In this document: positions 7,046-15,043 of the stretch, in pieces | How the letters are laid out: the number at the start of each line of letters is the position of its first letter | How positions within the stretch are numbered: the first letter of the stretch is position 1 | NCBI GenBank assembly: GCA_945870885.1 | Contig: CAMBTR010000008.1 | Location: 1 to 32,522 of the forward strand | Reading direction: 5' to 3' | Origin: Chryseobacterium gleum | Lineage (GTDB): Bacteria > Bacteroidota > Bacteroidia > NS11-12g > UBA955 | Length of the DNA: 32,522 nt | The notes under the pieces: generated by a model | The model's database searches: none | Told to the model about the DNA's origin: nothing | Seen by the model: the letters and a program-made list of their open reading frames with translations, nothing else | Program-made: the position numbers and the translations under genes

Positions 7046-7465
7046 TCAATCAATGGTGGCTAGCACCTTCAACTCGATCCCTATCGGAGTTGGCAAACAA
7101 TTGATTTCTAACGTTGTTCTGCATGGCGGATTCTGACCAAAATATTCAGCCCACAATCGGTTGTAAGTAGGAAAATCATCCTTCATATTGGTCAAAAAGA
7201 CCGTCACGTCCACAATATTATCCCAAGAACTTCCCGCATCCTCTAAAATCCAACGCACGTTCTGAAATACACTTCTGCATTGTGCCTCGATATTATAACT
7301 CTCAATCTGTCCCGCCTCATTTAACGTCACCCCGGGAATTTTCTTGGTGCCACGCTCTCTTGGACCCACACCACTCAAAAACAACAAATTGCCTACCCTC
7401 TTGGCATGTGGATACAAGCCCACTGGCTCCGGCGCTTTTCCGCTATTGATACTTTGATCAGACAT
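7046..7465 (-). CDS. RidA (YjgF/YER057c/UK114) family protein, 2-aminomuconate deaminase-like
   Basis: A 139-residue member of the RidA family of trimeric imine/enamine deaminases. Conserved features are LLFLSGVGP, QCRSVFQNVRWILEDAG, VTVFLTNMKDDFPTYN and the active-site region with R116 in PPCRTTLEI and E131 in GIELKVLA. Compared with RidA proper it has an insertion around residues 35-50 (RERGTKKIPGVTLNEAG) and a wording of the core (SGVGPRE, YNRLWAEYF, CRTTLE) closer to 2-aminomuconate deaminases of the kynurenine/2-aminophenol pathway. No other gene of that pathway is in the window, so the substrate remains open. The ATG lies 4 nt after a TACATTTG promoter element. It is followed by xer with a 15-nt gap. 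Confidence 0.85.
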   Translation of the reverse strand: MSDQSINSGKAPEPVGLYPHAKRVGNLLFLSGVGPRERGTKKIPGVTLNEAGQIESYNIEAQCRSVFQNVRWILEDAGSSWDNIVDVTVFLTNMKDDFPTYNRLWAEYFGQNPPCRTTLEINCLPTPIGIELKVLATID

Positions 7466-7469
7466 AAAA

Positions 7470-7477
7470 CAAATGTA
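7470..7477 (-). promoter_or_regulatory. -7 promoter element (TACATTTG) for the ridA-like/xer operon
   Basis: On the minus strand TACATTTG is followed by TTTT and then the ATG at 7465. This consensus -7 element 4 nt from the start codon predicts a leaderless mRNA. The -33 position is not well matched. Confidence 0.5.
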
Positions 7478-7545
7478 AAGCGCACAATTGAATCTTCACG
7501 AATCCAAATTTCAACATCTGTAAAACTGTCATTCCGTTGGACACC

Positions 7546-8796
7546 TCACTTCCGCGGACGTGCAGGAGTTGCCGATTTTACCGGTGCAGGCTTCACCGGC
7601 GCAGGCTTAGCCTTGGTCCAAATTGGAGGTGTACGATATACAATCGCTCCAAATGTGGCACCCTGGGCCGACATTTTACCGGCAACTACCATCAATTTAT
7701 TATTGGGTGTAAATCTGGCTTCTTTGGCAGTGCTTATCAGGTTCTTCTGTACCGAAACACAAACACCGGTATTCACATCCCAAACCCGAATCTCTCCATC
7801 ATTACCCGTAGAAACCAAATATTGATCGTTCTTGGTAAAAGCAACAGAATTAACCTTCCAAGTATGTCCCAACAACGTCTTTAAGGGCTTTTCCGTTGCG
7901 ATATCCCAAACCACCACAGATTTGTCGTTACCGCCCGTAACCATCATCCGCTTGTTGTTCGACAATCCCAAACAGTTCACCGGCATTGTATGAACCCCGG
8001 CAAAAGTTTGATATACTTTACCCGTAAAATCAATTGATTCTACGTTGTTATTACCATTATTTGCGACAAAAAATGTCTTACCGTTTGGCGCTGTAATCAA
8101 ATCATTCACCGGCTTTCCATAGGTATAAAGACGTGGCTTTTGATTATTTGTAGGATTTACGATATCGTACAATCTGATTGTTCCATCCATAGAGGCCGAC
8201 ATTACAAACTTTCCAGTTGCTTCAAATTCCACCGCAGTAATTGCATCGCGGTGATCCATCGTTTGAAACACCAAAGACCCATCCAAAACATTCACCACAC
8301 GCAGAGAGAAATCTTTGGAACCTGACGCCAATAAAGTACTCGCTGCATCAAATGTTAGACAAGTAACCGCCCCATTATGACCCGTAAACGTTTTTACCAA
8401 TTTAAACATCCCCAGCGTATCGATAGAATACAGCAATATTTTCCGATCCCAACCGCCCGTAGCCACCCATTTCCCGTCAGGCGAAATCACTAAAGATTCG
8501 GTCGAAGATGTATGTCCCATCAACTTTTCCTGCACCGAGAACACGGTATCCGTTGCCAAAATTACCGGAACGCTCATCAAAACAGCAGAATCAACTCTAG
8601 CGGATTCATCAGGAGTACCTTTTCCTGCGACTTTCTCATTTGATTCAGCTGCTGCAGCCGGCTTTGCTTTTAAAGTTGAAGGCTTGGTTTGGGCAGATAA
8701 CACGTTCGATGCAATCGTTGCGACTGCAAACAAAACGACCAATATCAATGACTTAAATTGTACAAATGAAGATTTAGGGCGCTGTGACATATTCAT
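7546..8796 (-). CDS. Exported seven-bladed WD40 beta-propeller protein
   Basis: A 416-residue protein with an N-terminal signal peptide (basic start, then SLILVVLFAVATIASNVLSAQ, about 17-37), an Ala/Lys-rich linker to about residue 85, then seven consecutive WD40-type repeats (about 94-390). Clear GH...WD cores are GHTSSTESLVISPDGKWVAT, GHNGAVTCL...SLRVVNV, HRDAITAV...IRLYDI, and two strong later blades ending VVVWDI and IRVWDV. Blades 4 and 7 are degenerate. The tail is basic and proline-rich with a repeated KPAPVK. No enzymatic domain is present, so it is likely a periplasmic or secreted protein-interaction scaffold of unknown partner. Two ATGs (8796, 8790) are possible starts. A TAGTTTTG element lies 13 nt upstream; the downstream ridA-like gene has its own promoter. 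Confidence 0.85.
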   Translation of the reverse strand: MNMSQRPKSSFVQFKSLILVVLFAVATIASNVLSAQTKPSTLKAKPAAAAESNEKVAGKGTPDESARVDSAVLMSVPVILATDTVFSVQEKLMGHTSSTESLVISPDGKWVATGGWDRKILLYSIDTLGMFKLVKTFTGHNGAVTCLTFDAASTLLASGSKDFSLRVVNVLDGSLVFQTMDHRDAITAVEFEATGKFVMSASMDGTIRLYDIVNPTNNQKPRLYTYGKPVNDLITAPNGKTFFVANNGNNNVESIDFTGKVYQTFAGVHTMPVNCLGLSNNKRMMVTGGNDKSVVVWDIATEKPLKTLLGHTWKVNSVAFTKNDQYLVSTGNDGEIRVWDVNTGVCVSVQKNLISTAKEARFTPNNKLMVVAGKMSAQGATFGAIVYRTPPIWTKAKPAPVKPAPVKSATPARPRK

Positions 8797-8809
8797 ATGA
8801 TTTGACTAC

Positions 8810-8817
8810 CAAAACTA
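8810..8817 (-). promoter_or_regulatory. -7 promoter element (TAGTTTTG) for the WD40 gene
   Basis: On the minus strand TAGTTTTG fits TAnnTTTG and lies 13 nt before the ATG at 8796, in the 62-bp gap after the saccharopine dehydrogenase-like gene. A TTTG occurs 16 nt further upstream, a shorter spacing than ideal. Confidence 0.4.
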
Positions 8818-8858
8818 AAGCCAAAATACCCCCCAAACTGCGGTTGTGGATAATTGCT

Positions 8859-10250
8859 TTAAATCAAGTGTTCATCAAAGACAATTCCTTGACTCTCAAG
8901 CTTTTCTAAAATCGGCGCATACCATGATTTATCAAATGGCAAACACACTCCACGATCGGCGTGTTCCTCTTCCAAAAATGTTTCCACACCCATCGCCAAA
9001 GGCAATCCCACTGTTTTCGCCATGGCCGTTCTATCACCGCCCTCACCCATTACTTTTAACACAGAATACCAGTGTTTTTCATCGCCCGATTGATTCATCA
9101 CCCCTAGCTTATGAACCATTACAACCTCATCGCGGTGGTTGGCCTCCAAAGCCCATCGATCCAATAATATTTGCTCTAAAATTTGGGCCGATGTTTTACC
9201 CACAACAACCAAATTCTCACAGCCCACTTCCAGTTGCAAAAATCGCAAATGCCCCTCGATATTCGTCAAATCTACACCTGATCCCAAAAGCGATTCAATC
9301 CACAAATCCGTATTCAAACAACCTGTGACTTTGGTAAACCACATTTCAGCCATGGATAATTGACCTGTCGCATTCACTCGAGTCGCAGCATCCGAATCCC
9401 CAGCATTTACCAAATCAATGTCATCAAACAAAACATCTTTAGATTCTGTAAACCCCTGCACCACCAAAACATCCCAAGCCGCACAGAAATATCTACGTCG
9501 CAATGTCCCACGCAACAATGTTCTAGCCTTGGTTAACCCGTACAATTTTTCATAGGTCAAACTATTGCGATTCGCATAAACATCAAACACCCCAATCCCT
9601 GGCACTGTTATTTCTCTGGCATTGGCAAAAATGAAATGACCATCCAACTGCATCACTTCGCCCGCCTCTTTCCAAATGCTAGAACCGCCTTGACCTGCCA
9701 AAACTACGTTGGTGGGATTCCATGTAAACTTGTATTTCCAAGGATTATTTTCACAGCAGGCCTCATCAACCAGACCGCCGCAATGACTTTCAAACGTCAC
9801 AACATCCATACCCAACGACTTGGCGTGATCAAATAACTTACTCGCCGACAAATGATCGATTCCGGGATCCAAACCCAACTCATTCATAAATAGCAAACCC
9901 TTTACCTTGGCTTGTGCATCTAGGGCCAACATCCCTTCAGAGGTATAACTGGCGGTAAAAAGATGACATCCATGCTCTAGGCACAAATTGGCGACAGGCA
10001 AGTGCATTGGGGGAGGCAAAACACTTACCACCAAATCCAAATTCACAAGAATATCTGATACCACTTGTGGGTCCGACAAATCCGCAACTACAAGATGCGT
10101 TTTATCGTTCACCGTAAAAGAATGTTGAAGTCGATGGAAATCTAAATCATAAACATAGAGTTCTCTACCAACACGTGCGCAATACTCACCCAAATATTCC
10201 ACCAAATATCCCGCACTTCTACCCGCTCCCAGTATTCCAATTTGCTTCAT
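8859..10250 (-). CDS. Saccharopine dehydrogenase/reductase-like NAD(P) enzyme
   Basis: A 463-residue protein with an N-terminal Rossmann fold (GILGAGRSAGYL, residues 5-16; acidic end of strand 2 at YVYDLD) and the saccharopine reductase signature NELGLDPGIDHLSA followed by SHCGGL and a substrate region with NPWKYKFTWNP. The length and motifs fit saccharopine dehydrogenase (glutamate-forming type) of lysine metabolism, interconverting saccharopine with glutamate and 2-aminoadipate semialdehyde. No other lysine-pathway gene is adjacent, so the exact reaction is inferred from family only. It begins 7 nt after the TrmH-type methyltransferase stop and is probably in the same transcript. Confidence 0.85.
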   Translation of the reverse strand: MKQIGILGAGRSAGYLVEYLGEYCARVGRELYVYDLDFHRLQHSFTVNDKTHLVVADLSDPQVVSDILVNLDLVVSVLPPPMHLPVANLCLEHGCHLFTASYTSEGMLALDAQAKVKGLLFMNELGLDPGIDHLSASKLFDHAKSLGMDVVTFESHCGGLVDEACCENNPWKYKFTWNPTNVVLAGQGGSSIWKEAGEVMQLDGHFIFANAREITVPGIGVFDVYANRNSLTYEKLYGLTKARTLLRGTLRRRYFCAAWDVLVVQGFTESKDVLFDDIDLVNAGDSDAATRVNATGQLSMAEMWFTKVTGCLNTDLWIESLLGSGVDLTNIEGHLRFLQLEVGCENLVVVGKTSAQILEQILLDRWALEANHRDEVVMVHKLGVMNQSGDEKHWYSVLKVMGEGGDRTAMAKTVGLPLAMGVETFLEEEHADRGVCLPFDKSWYAPILEKLESQGIVFDEHLI

Positions 10251-10257
10251 CGAATGA

Positions 10258-11061
10258 TTATTTTTTGGCCCTTTGTCGTTTCGCCTCGTACAACATCAAA
10301 GACGCTGCCACAGAAACATTTAAGCTATCCACCATCCCAAACATGGGAATATTAATATTAACGCCTTTATCTCTCCAAAAATCAGAAACGCCTTCACTCT
10401 CCGTCCCAACCAGCATTGCTGTTGTTTGCGTAAGATCCATATCCCAAACACTTTTTGAATTCTCCAAAAAGGTTGTGTAAAGACGCACATCATTGGACTG
10501 TATGATGTCCCATGCCTTTTGAACCGACATTAAGAACAATGGAACCGTGAAAACTGTCCCAACGCTATTGCGAATCACTTGTGGATGATACGCATCGATG
10601 CGTTCGTCGCATATAACCACGCCATCTGCCGCAGTGGCATCGGCAGAACGAAGCAAAGCCCCTAAATTACCTGGCTTTTCAACCGATTCAACCAACAAAT
10701 AAAGTCCGCCCGGTTTTGGCTTCCACTCCAACGGCTTTGAAGGCATTTCAAATATCGCAAGCGCATTTTGTCCGCTTTCCCTAACAACCACCTTAGACCA
10801 AGCCGAGCCGAGGACTTCAATCATCCAAGAAACTTCTATGTCCTTTCCGAGATTCAACAGCGCATTCAGTTCCTTCCACGACATTTTATCGGGATTGATT
10901 GCCAACTGCTTTACTATGAGCCCGGATTTCATGGCCAGCCGAATCTCATTGATGCCTTCCACGGTAAATTGACCCGCAGTCCTGCGGTTCTTGCCCTTTT
11001 CCTGCAATTCCAATACATCTTTCACCCATTGATTCTGCGCGGAAGTAATTGATTTGATCAT
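10258..11061 (-). CDS. TrmH/SpoU-family RNA 2'-O-ribose methyltransferase
   Basis: A 267-residue SPOUT methyltransferase. The N-terminal SpoU substrate-binding region (about 1-105) starts MIKSITSAQNQWVKDVLEL. The catalytic domain has motif 1 (EKPGNLGALLRSADA, 128-142, with the conserved N132 and R138), motif 2 (LVGTESEGVS, 217-226) and motif 3 (IPMFGMVDSLNVSVAAS, 238-254), which together form the knotted SAM site. The target (23S rRNA or tRNA) cannot be decided from the sequence; RlmB-type and other SpoU members are alternatives. It starts 34 nt after the DUF4199 gene and may be the tail of the operon starting at 15660, or may have its own weak promoter (TATTTTTA upstream). Confidence 0.88.
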   Translation of the reverse strand: MIKSITSAQNQWVKDVLELQEKGKNRRTAGQFTVEGINEIRLAMKSGLIVKQLAINPDKMSWKELNALLNLGKDIEVSWMIEVLGSAWSKVVVRESGQNALAIFEMPSKPLEWKPKPGGLYLLVESVEKPGNLGALLRSADATAADGVVICDERIDAYHPQVIRNSVGTVFTVPLFLMSVQKAWDIIQSNDVRLYTTFLENSKSVWDMDLTQTTAMLVGTESEGVSDFWRDKGVNINIPMFGMVDSLNVSVAASLMLYEAKRQRAKK

Positions 11062-11095
11062 AAATAACAGGTTTTAAAAATAGTTCTGGAAGCGA

Positions 11096-11674
11096 TTAGC
11101 CCATGTGGCTGTTATCCTCAGACAGCCAATCGGCGTCTTTTTTCACTCGTAGGAATCGGGCAACCATCAATCCAAAAAACATATTGGCCAAAACCAAACC
11201 AGGCAGACCTGAAATATAGCTCCATAGGGTGCCCATTTGTGCCGCTCTGATTTCCTTCACCAACTTATCAAAATCGTCGTTACTCATGAACTTCATTTGC
11301 CCCAAACCGTCTTGTAGCTGCTCTATCAGGATCCCTTTTGTTTGCTCAACCAAGGTCGCATCAACCAAACTGTAAAGCACGTAATCGGCGAAACTCCCTA
11401 GTAGAACTGCAAAAAACACCGCGCGAAAACAACTACTCAGCGCCTGTTTGTATTGATAATGACTGCCTTCCAATTGCCTTCGATCGCCCAAACCACCCAT
11501 AATCATGGCAGAAAGAATGATCAAAAAAGAAAGAACCGTAAAAGCGGGCAAGAATCGATATTCCCAATGTTGGGTTAGATATACGATGACTTTGGCGACA
11601 AAAATAAACACCCCAGCCAACAAGCCGTGGAACACCGAAGCGCGATTCAATAACAACTTTATCCTATCAATCAT
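11096..11674 (-). CDS. DUF4199-type integral membrane protein
   Basis: A 192-residue protein with four predicted membrane segments: about 13-33, 42-60, 85-105 and 152-175. The pattern, with a G-D-R-R loop after the second helix (MGGLGDRRQLEG), the YKQAL motif, and a long cytoplasmic-like amphipathic region before the last helix, fits the Bacteroidota DUF4199 family of unknown function. Its ATG overlaps the 3' end of the dihydroorotase-like gene by 8 nt, so it is translationally coupled to it. The family is often seen beside dihydroorotase and BatA-type genes in this phylum (from memory), but no function is established. Confidence 0.78.
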   Translation of the reverse strand: MIDRIKLLLNRASVFHGLLAGVFIFVAKVIVYLTQHWEYRFLPAFTVLSFLIILSAMIMGGLGDRRQLEGSHYQYKQALSSCFRAVFFAVLLGSFADYVLYSLVDATLVEQTKGILIEQLQDGLGQMKFMSNDDFDKLVKEIRAAQMGTLWSYISGLPGLVLANMFFGLMVARFLRVKKDADWLSEDNSHMG

Positions 11675-12941
11675 GATTTTTCATATAACATCCTTTGCGG
11701 ATGGTCCCCAAAACGCGACCCTTCAATAAATCCGCTTTCCTAGGTACATTGTAAGCCTTGCTAGGATTGCGCTCGTTCATCAAACAGTATTCGCCATCCA
11801 ATGTAAACAGGGTAAGATTGGCCTCAGCCCCTTCACCCATCGCCTCCACCGCAATACCCATAAATTGTCGATTCCCCTGAAACAACAAAGGCACCCACAA
11901 CTCAGGTCTTTCGTATTGAAACGCTTCACACATGAGTGAAAAAGTTTGCATCAACGTGGCGGCACCCCAAGCGGCATAATCAAATTCGAGTTTTTTATTT
12001 TCGATATCTTCTGGATGGTGATTCGACATCACCGCGGAAAGCGTCCCGTCCAAAAGACCCAAAAGCAACGCCTTTCTATCCGATTCGGCGCGCAACGGTG
12101 GCAACACTTTCAAATTTTCATCAAAATCTAACATCGCCTCATCGGTATATATCAAGTTCAACGCAGGAACCGCAGCATAAATCTCTACGCCATCAGCTTT
12201 GGCCTTTCGGATGATATCTACGCTTTCCGCCGAACTCACACCCATTACCCTTAAAGGCGTTTTTAAATATTTCGCCAACTCGATATCCGCCAATAACTCA
12301 ACCGTCTCACTCACCGATGGAATTCCCTTGAATCCCAAACTCGCATTCACCAAACCTTCATGAATCTTCCCGTCCGGCGCCAAGGCCTTTTGATAAGGAA
12401 AATGAATATAATTTAAACCCAATGAGTGGGCATATTGCATCAATTTTGTGCGTAAACCCAAAGAGGCACTGCCTGTAATGCCATCGGTAAATGCCAAGGC
12501 TCCAGACAAATGCATTTCATACATTTCCGCCATCTCCTTGCCTTCACCCCCAACGCTGCTATAACCCAATGGAAGTATTTCCGCGGGCAACCCTTTTCCG
12601 ATGCCATTGACTTGCGCGATTACAGATTCGTTGTCGGGCTTAGGATTGCTACCACACAAAGCGGCCACTTGTGTAAATCCACCTTTCTGTGCTGCTTCGC
12701 TATAAGATAATAACGTTTCCTTCCAAGGCTCTCCTGGATCGGGACAAACGCCAAAGGGATCCATCCAACCCATAGAAACATATGCGCCTCGACCATCGAT
12801 TAGCTCCGAGGCCGCCAATCCAAGTCCTTCACCCAATGCCGAGATTACGCCGTCCTTAATCACAATTTCCACACTTCGATTGTGCAACGGGTGCCCCGGA
12901 GAAAACAAAGTGACGTTTTGAAGTAATGCGGTATGGCTCAT
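11667..12941 (-). CDS. Dihydroorotase-like amidohydrolase homologue lacking the metal site
   Basis: A 424-residue protein with the overall layout of dihydroorotase (PyrC), but the catalytic residues are gone. The HxH metal motif with its substrate Arg (D-x-H-x-H-x-R-E-P-G) reads D61-PFGVCPDPG, so both His and the Arg are replaced (F63, V65, P67). The later metal His positions in HVST and TPHH are G234 and L261/N262, and the catalytic Asp of TDHAPH is N307 (SNHHPE). Such inactive PyrC-like proteins are known in bacteria, some as structural partners of aspartate transcarbamoylase; whether this one does so is inference. It overlaps the VWA gene by 4 nt and the DUF4199 gene by 8 nt, in a tight operon. 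An active PyrC would be expected elsewhere in the genome. Confidence 0.85.
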   Translation of the reverse strand: MSHTALLQNVTLFSPGHPLHNRSVEIVIKDGVISALGEGLGLAASELIDGRGAYVSMGWMDPFGVCPDPGEPWKETLLSYSEAAQKGGFTQVAALCGSNPKPDNESVIAQVNGIGKGLPAEILPLGYSSVGGEGKEMAEMYEMHLSGALAFTDGITGSASLGLRTKLMQYAHSLGLNYIHFPYQKALAPDGKIHEGLVNASLGFKGIPSVSETVELLADIELAKYLKTPLRVMGVSSAESVDIIRKAKADGVEIYAAVPALNLIYTDEAMLDFDENLKVLPPLRAESDRKALLLGLLDGTLSAVMSNHHPEDIENKKLEFDYAAWGAATLMQTFSLMCEAFQYERPELWVPLLFQGNRQFMGIAVEAMGEGAEANLTLFTLDGEYCLMNERNPSKAYNVPRKADLLKGRVLGTIRKGCYMKNHD

Positions 12942-15043
12942 GATTTTACAGATTCAGATGGGATTATTTTTTCTCTTGATAATATGATAACAACTTCTAC
13001 TGCGAAGAAAAACGCAGCCCCCCATATAAACAAGCGCCAAGGGGTGTTTAATGGGGCATTGTGCATAATCGGTGCGATTCCGTCGCCTTTGGATAGAGTT
13101 AAACCATTTCCACCAGTCACCGACATCGACTCCCAATCATCAAAACTCCGCAAATCTGATTCTTGTCGGCCCAAATTCAATGCAATTTCTACACTGTCCT
13201 TCCCACCGCTGCCAACCAACCAGAAATACCCAGGATACTGGGGCTGAGACCCTACATACATAGAAGTATGTTGGCTAGAATTCTGTTGTAAATCTATGAC
13301 GATGTTGCCCGATTTGCCGCGCAGCGAAGCTGCGCGCTCATCTACTTGCACATCGCTTGGCAATGGCAACAAATTCCCGCTAAACATTTCTCCATACAGC
13401 GGCTGCTCCACCACCGCAGAAGAAGCAATAACCTGCGTAAAAATGGGCAAAAACCACGCCGATGACTTCAAAGATTGACTTCCACTGTGCAAATCACTCA
13501 GCCAAACCCAATAACTACCAGCGCCTTGAACTCTTTTTAGCAAAATCGGATCCCCACTTTCTAATTGCAATACCGTTTCAAAATCCAACGACGATTCCAA
13601 TTTCAAATGGCCACCCACCCAAGGCATCTCCGTTTTTTCCGATATCGCTTCACCAAACGCCTTCTGAAATATGGGATGCTGAAACCCCGCTACCGCCAAC
13701 CGATCAACCTGTATATCCCCGCCTGCACCGGAACTCCTTTTACCCAAAACACCACCTTTCGACACCTGTCCGCCCAACCACTCACCGCGCAATTCCCCAA
13801 AGCCTATATTCAAATTCTTCCGACGTATTGGATCAACGAAAAACTGCAGTACCGCCTTGCCAGAAGCCACAAAATCTCTCAAGGCAGCCAACTCTTGGCC
13901 CGAATAAACCCCATCATTTATCAAAACAATGGCATGAGCAGAACTCAAAATCCCTTTATCGCCCGCCAATAAATCGGACCTTGTAAAATCTACTTTCTTT
14001 AGCAATGGCTGTGATGCAAACATCGCAGAAACCGCACCGTCGTTACCCAAAACACCCACCAACGTCTGATTCTGTTTGATAGGATGCAAATACTTCAGAT
14101 TGTCGTACCCAAACCCATCCTCATCCAACTGCAACGAACTGGCTTGCGTCATTTCCAATGCCGACAAAGCAAACTCCACCTCTGCGATTCCTTGGGCCTC
14201 CAACTTCACCGACTTCACGTGCATCGTCTTTTTCTCACCCACCATTCTTAGCGATGTTTCCTTGGACGATTCCGAATAATTCCGAATCCTGGCCTTTAGC
14301 AACACATTAGACCCCGCATCAGCATTTTGCCAAACACTCTCGTACCAAACAGTATCTATCGCCACGTTACCACCCCCTTGTGATGGATCCAAAGGATATA
14401 AAACATACTCCCAATCTACGTTGGGCGCTGATAACAATTGGGGTTTAGCAGCCAAGGCCGATAGCTGACCATCCCCAAAGGCCATGACTTTCAGGGACGA
14501 AATCCCACCCTCGTGAAGCAACTCGTCCACCTGCGCCGTCCAATCAGACCATTTTCGCTGTTGCGGACAAAGAGGAATCGTATCGATCACGGATAAAGCT
14601 TGGGCGGGCGACATCCAGCCGGTGTTGGTCAACGGATCTTGGGTAAACAACCTCACCTGGGTCTCCTGTGCCAAACCCCACAACATCGTTCTGGCTTGGG
14701 ACTTAGCTTGCTCGATGATCACGCCATCCGCATTTCTGGTACCCATAGAAGAAGAATTATCGAACAGCACAACCACATGACTGTAGGCTTGATTTCGGGT
14801 GGAGGAACTACAACTCGGCATCGCAAAGGCAAACACCAAACAGGTGATACCCATCATACGAGCGAGCAAAACAATCCAATGCTGAACCTTCTTTTGCTGC
14901 CTTGCGTGCTGCAATCGCTGAATTAAGCGAAAAACACCCGGAAAGTAAATCGTTTGGGTTCTGTGAAATTGAAAAAGGTGAATCAACAGCGGAATTGCCA
15001 GCAAAAGCAATCCCCAAAGCATATTTGGCTGTTGAAAATGCAT
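12938..15043 (-). CDS. BatA-type membrane protein with von Willebrand A domain
   Basis: A 701-residue membrane protein. The N-terminus is a BatA/aerotolerance-regulator-type domain: first helix about 8-27 (LWGLLLLAIPLLIHLF), the YFPGVFRLIQRL motif, and a second helix about 56-76. A VWA-like domain follows with a MIDAS-type DNSSSMG (D95, S97, S99) after VVVLF. The middle region (about 230-650) is beta-rich and exported, and a third helix lies near the C-terminus (LFIWGAAFFFAVEVVIIL). In BatA relatives this plan faces the periplasm; the function here is unknown. The ATG overlaps the kinase stop by 1 nt (TAATG) and the stop overlaps the next gene by 4 nt. A GC-rich palindrome at 13318-13336 lies in frame. 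Confidence 0.82.
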   Translation of the reverse strand: MHFQQPNMLWGLLLLAIPLLIHLFQFHRTQTIYFPGVFRLIQRLQHARQQKKVQHWIVLLARMMGITCLVFAFAMPSCSSSTRNQAYSHVVVLFDNSSSMGTRNADGVIIEQAKSQARTMLWGLAQETQVRLFTQDPLTNTGWMSPAQALSVIDTIPLCPQQRKWSDWTAQVDELLHEGGISSLKVMAFGDGQLSALAAKPQLLSAPNVDWEYVLYPLDPSQGGGNVAIDTVWYESVWQNADAGSNVLLKARIRNYSESSKETSLRMVGEKKTMHVKSVKLEAQGIAEVEFALSALEMTQASSLQLDEDGFGYDNLKYLHPIKQNQTLVGVLGNDGAVSAMFASQPLLKKVDFTRSDLLAGDKGILSSAHAIVLINDGVYSGQELAALRDFVASGKAVLQFFVDPIRRKNLNIGFGELRGEWLGGQVSKGGVLGKRSSGAGGDIQVDRLAVAGFQHPIFQKAFGEAISEKTEMPWVGGHLKLESSLDFETVLQLESGDPILLKRVQGAGSYWVWLSDLHSGSQSLKSSAWFLPIFTQVIASSAVVEQPLYGEMFSGNLLPLPSDVQVDERAASLRGKSGNIVIDLQQNSSQHTSMYVGSQPQYPGYFWLVGSGGKDSVEIALNLGRQESDLRSFDDWESMSVTGGNGLTLSKGDGIAPIMHNAPLNTPWRLFIWGAAFFFAVEVVIILSREKIIPSESVKS
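13318..13336. repeat. GC-rich perfect palindrome with GAA/TTC loop inside the VWA gene
   Basis: CGCGCAGC and GCTGCGCG form a perfect 8-bp stem around GAA (TTC on the coding strand). It encodes the ERAASLRG region near the C-terminal third of the VWA protein and is far richer in GC than its surroundings. A similar element with the same loop is at 31371-31393. It could be a small REP-like insertion. Confidence 0.6.

Noticed and set aside
13462-13986. Plus-strand frame opposite the VWA gene (174 codons).
   Set aside because: Low-complexity Pro/His/Ser translation opposite a well-supported membrane protein; no start context.
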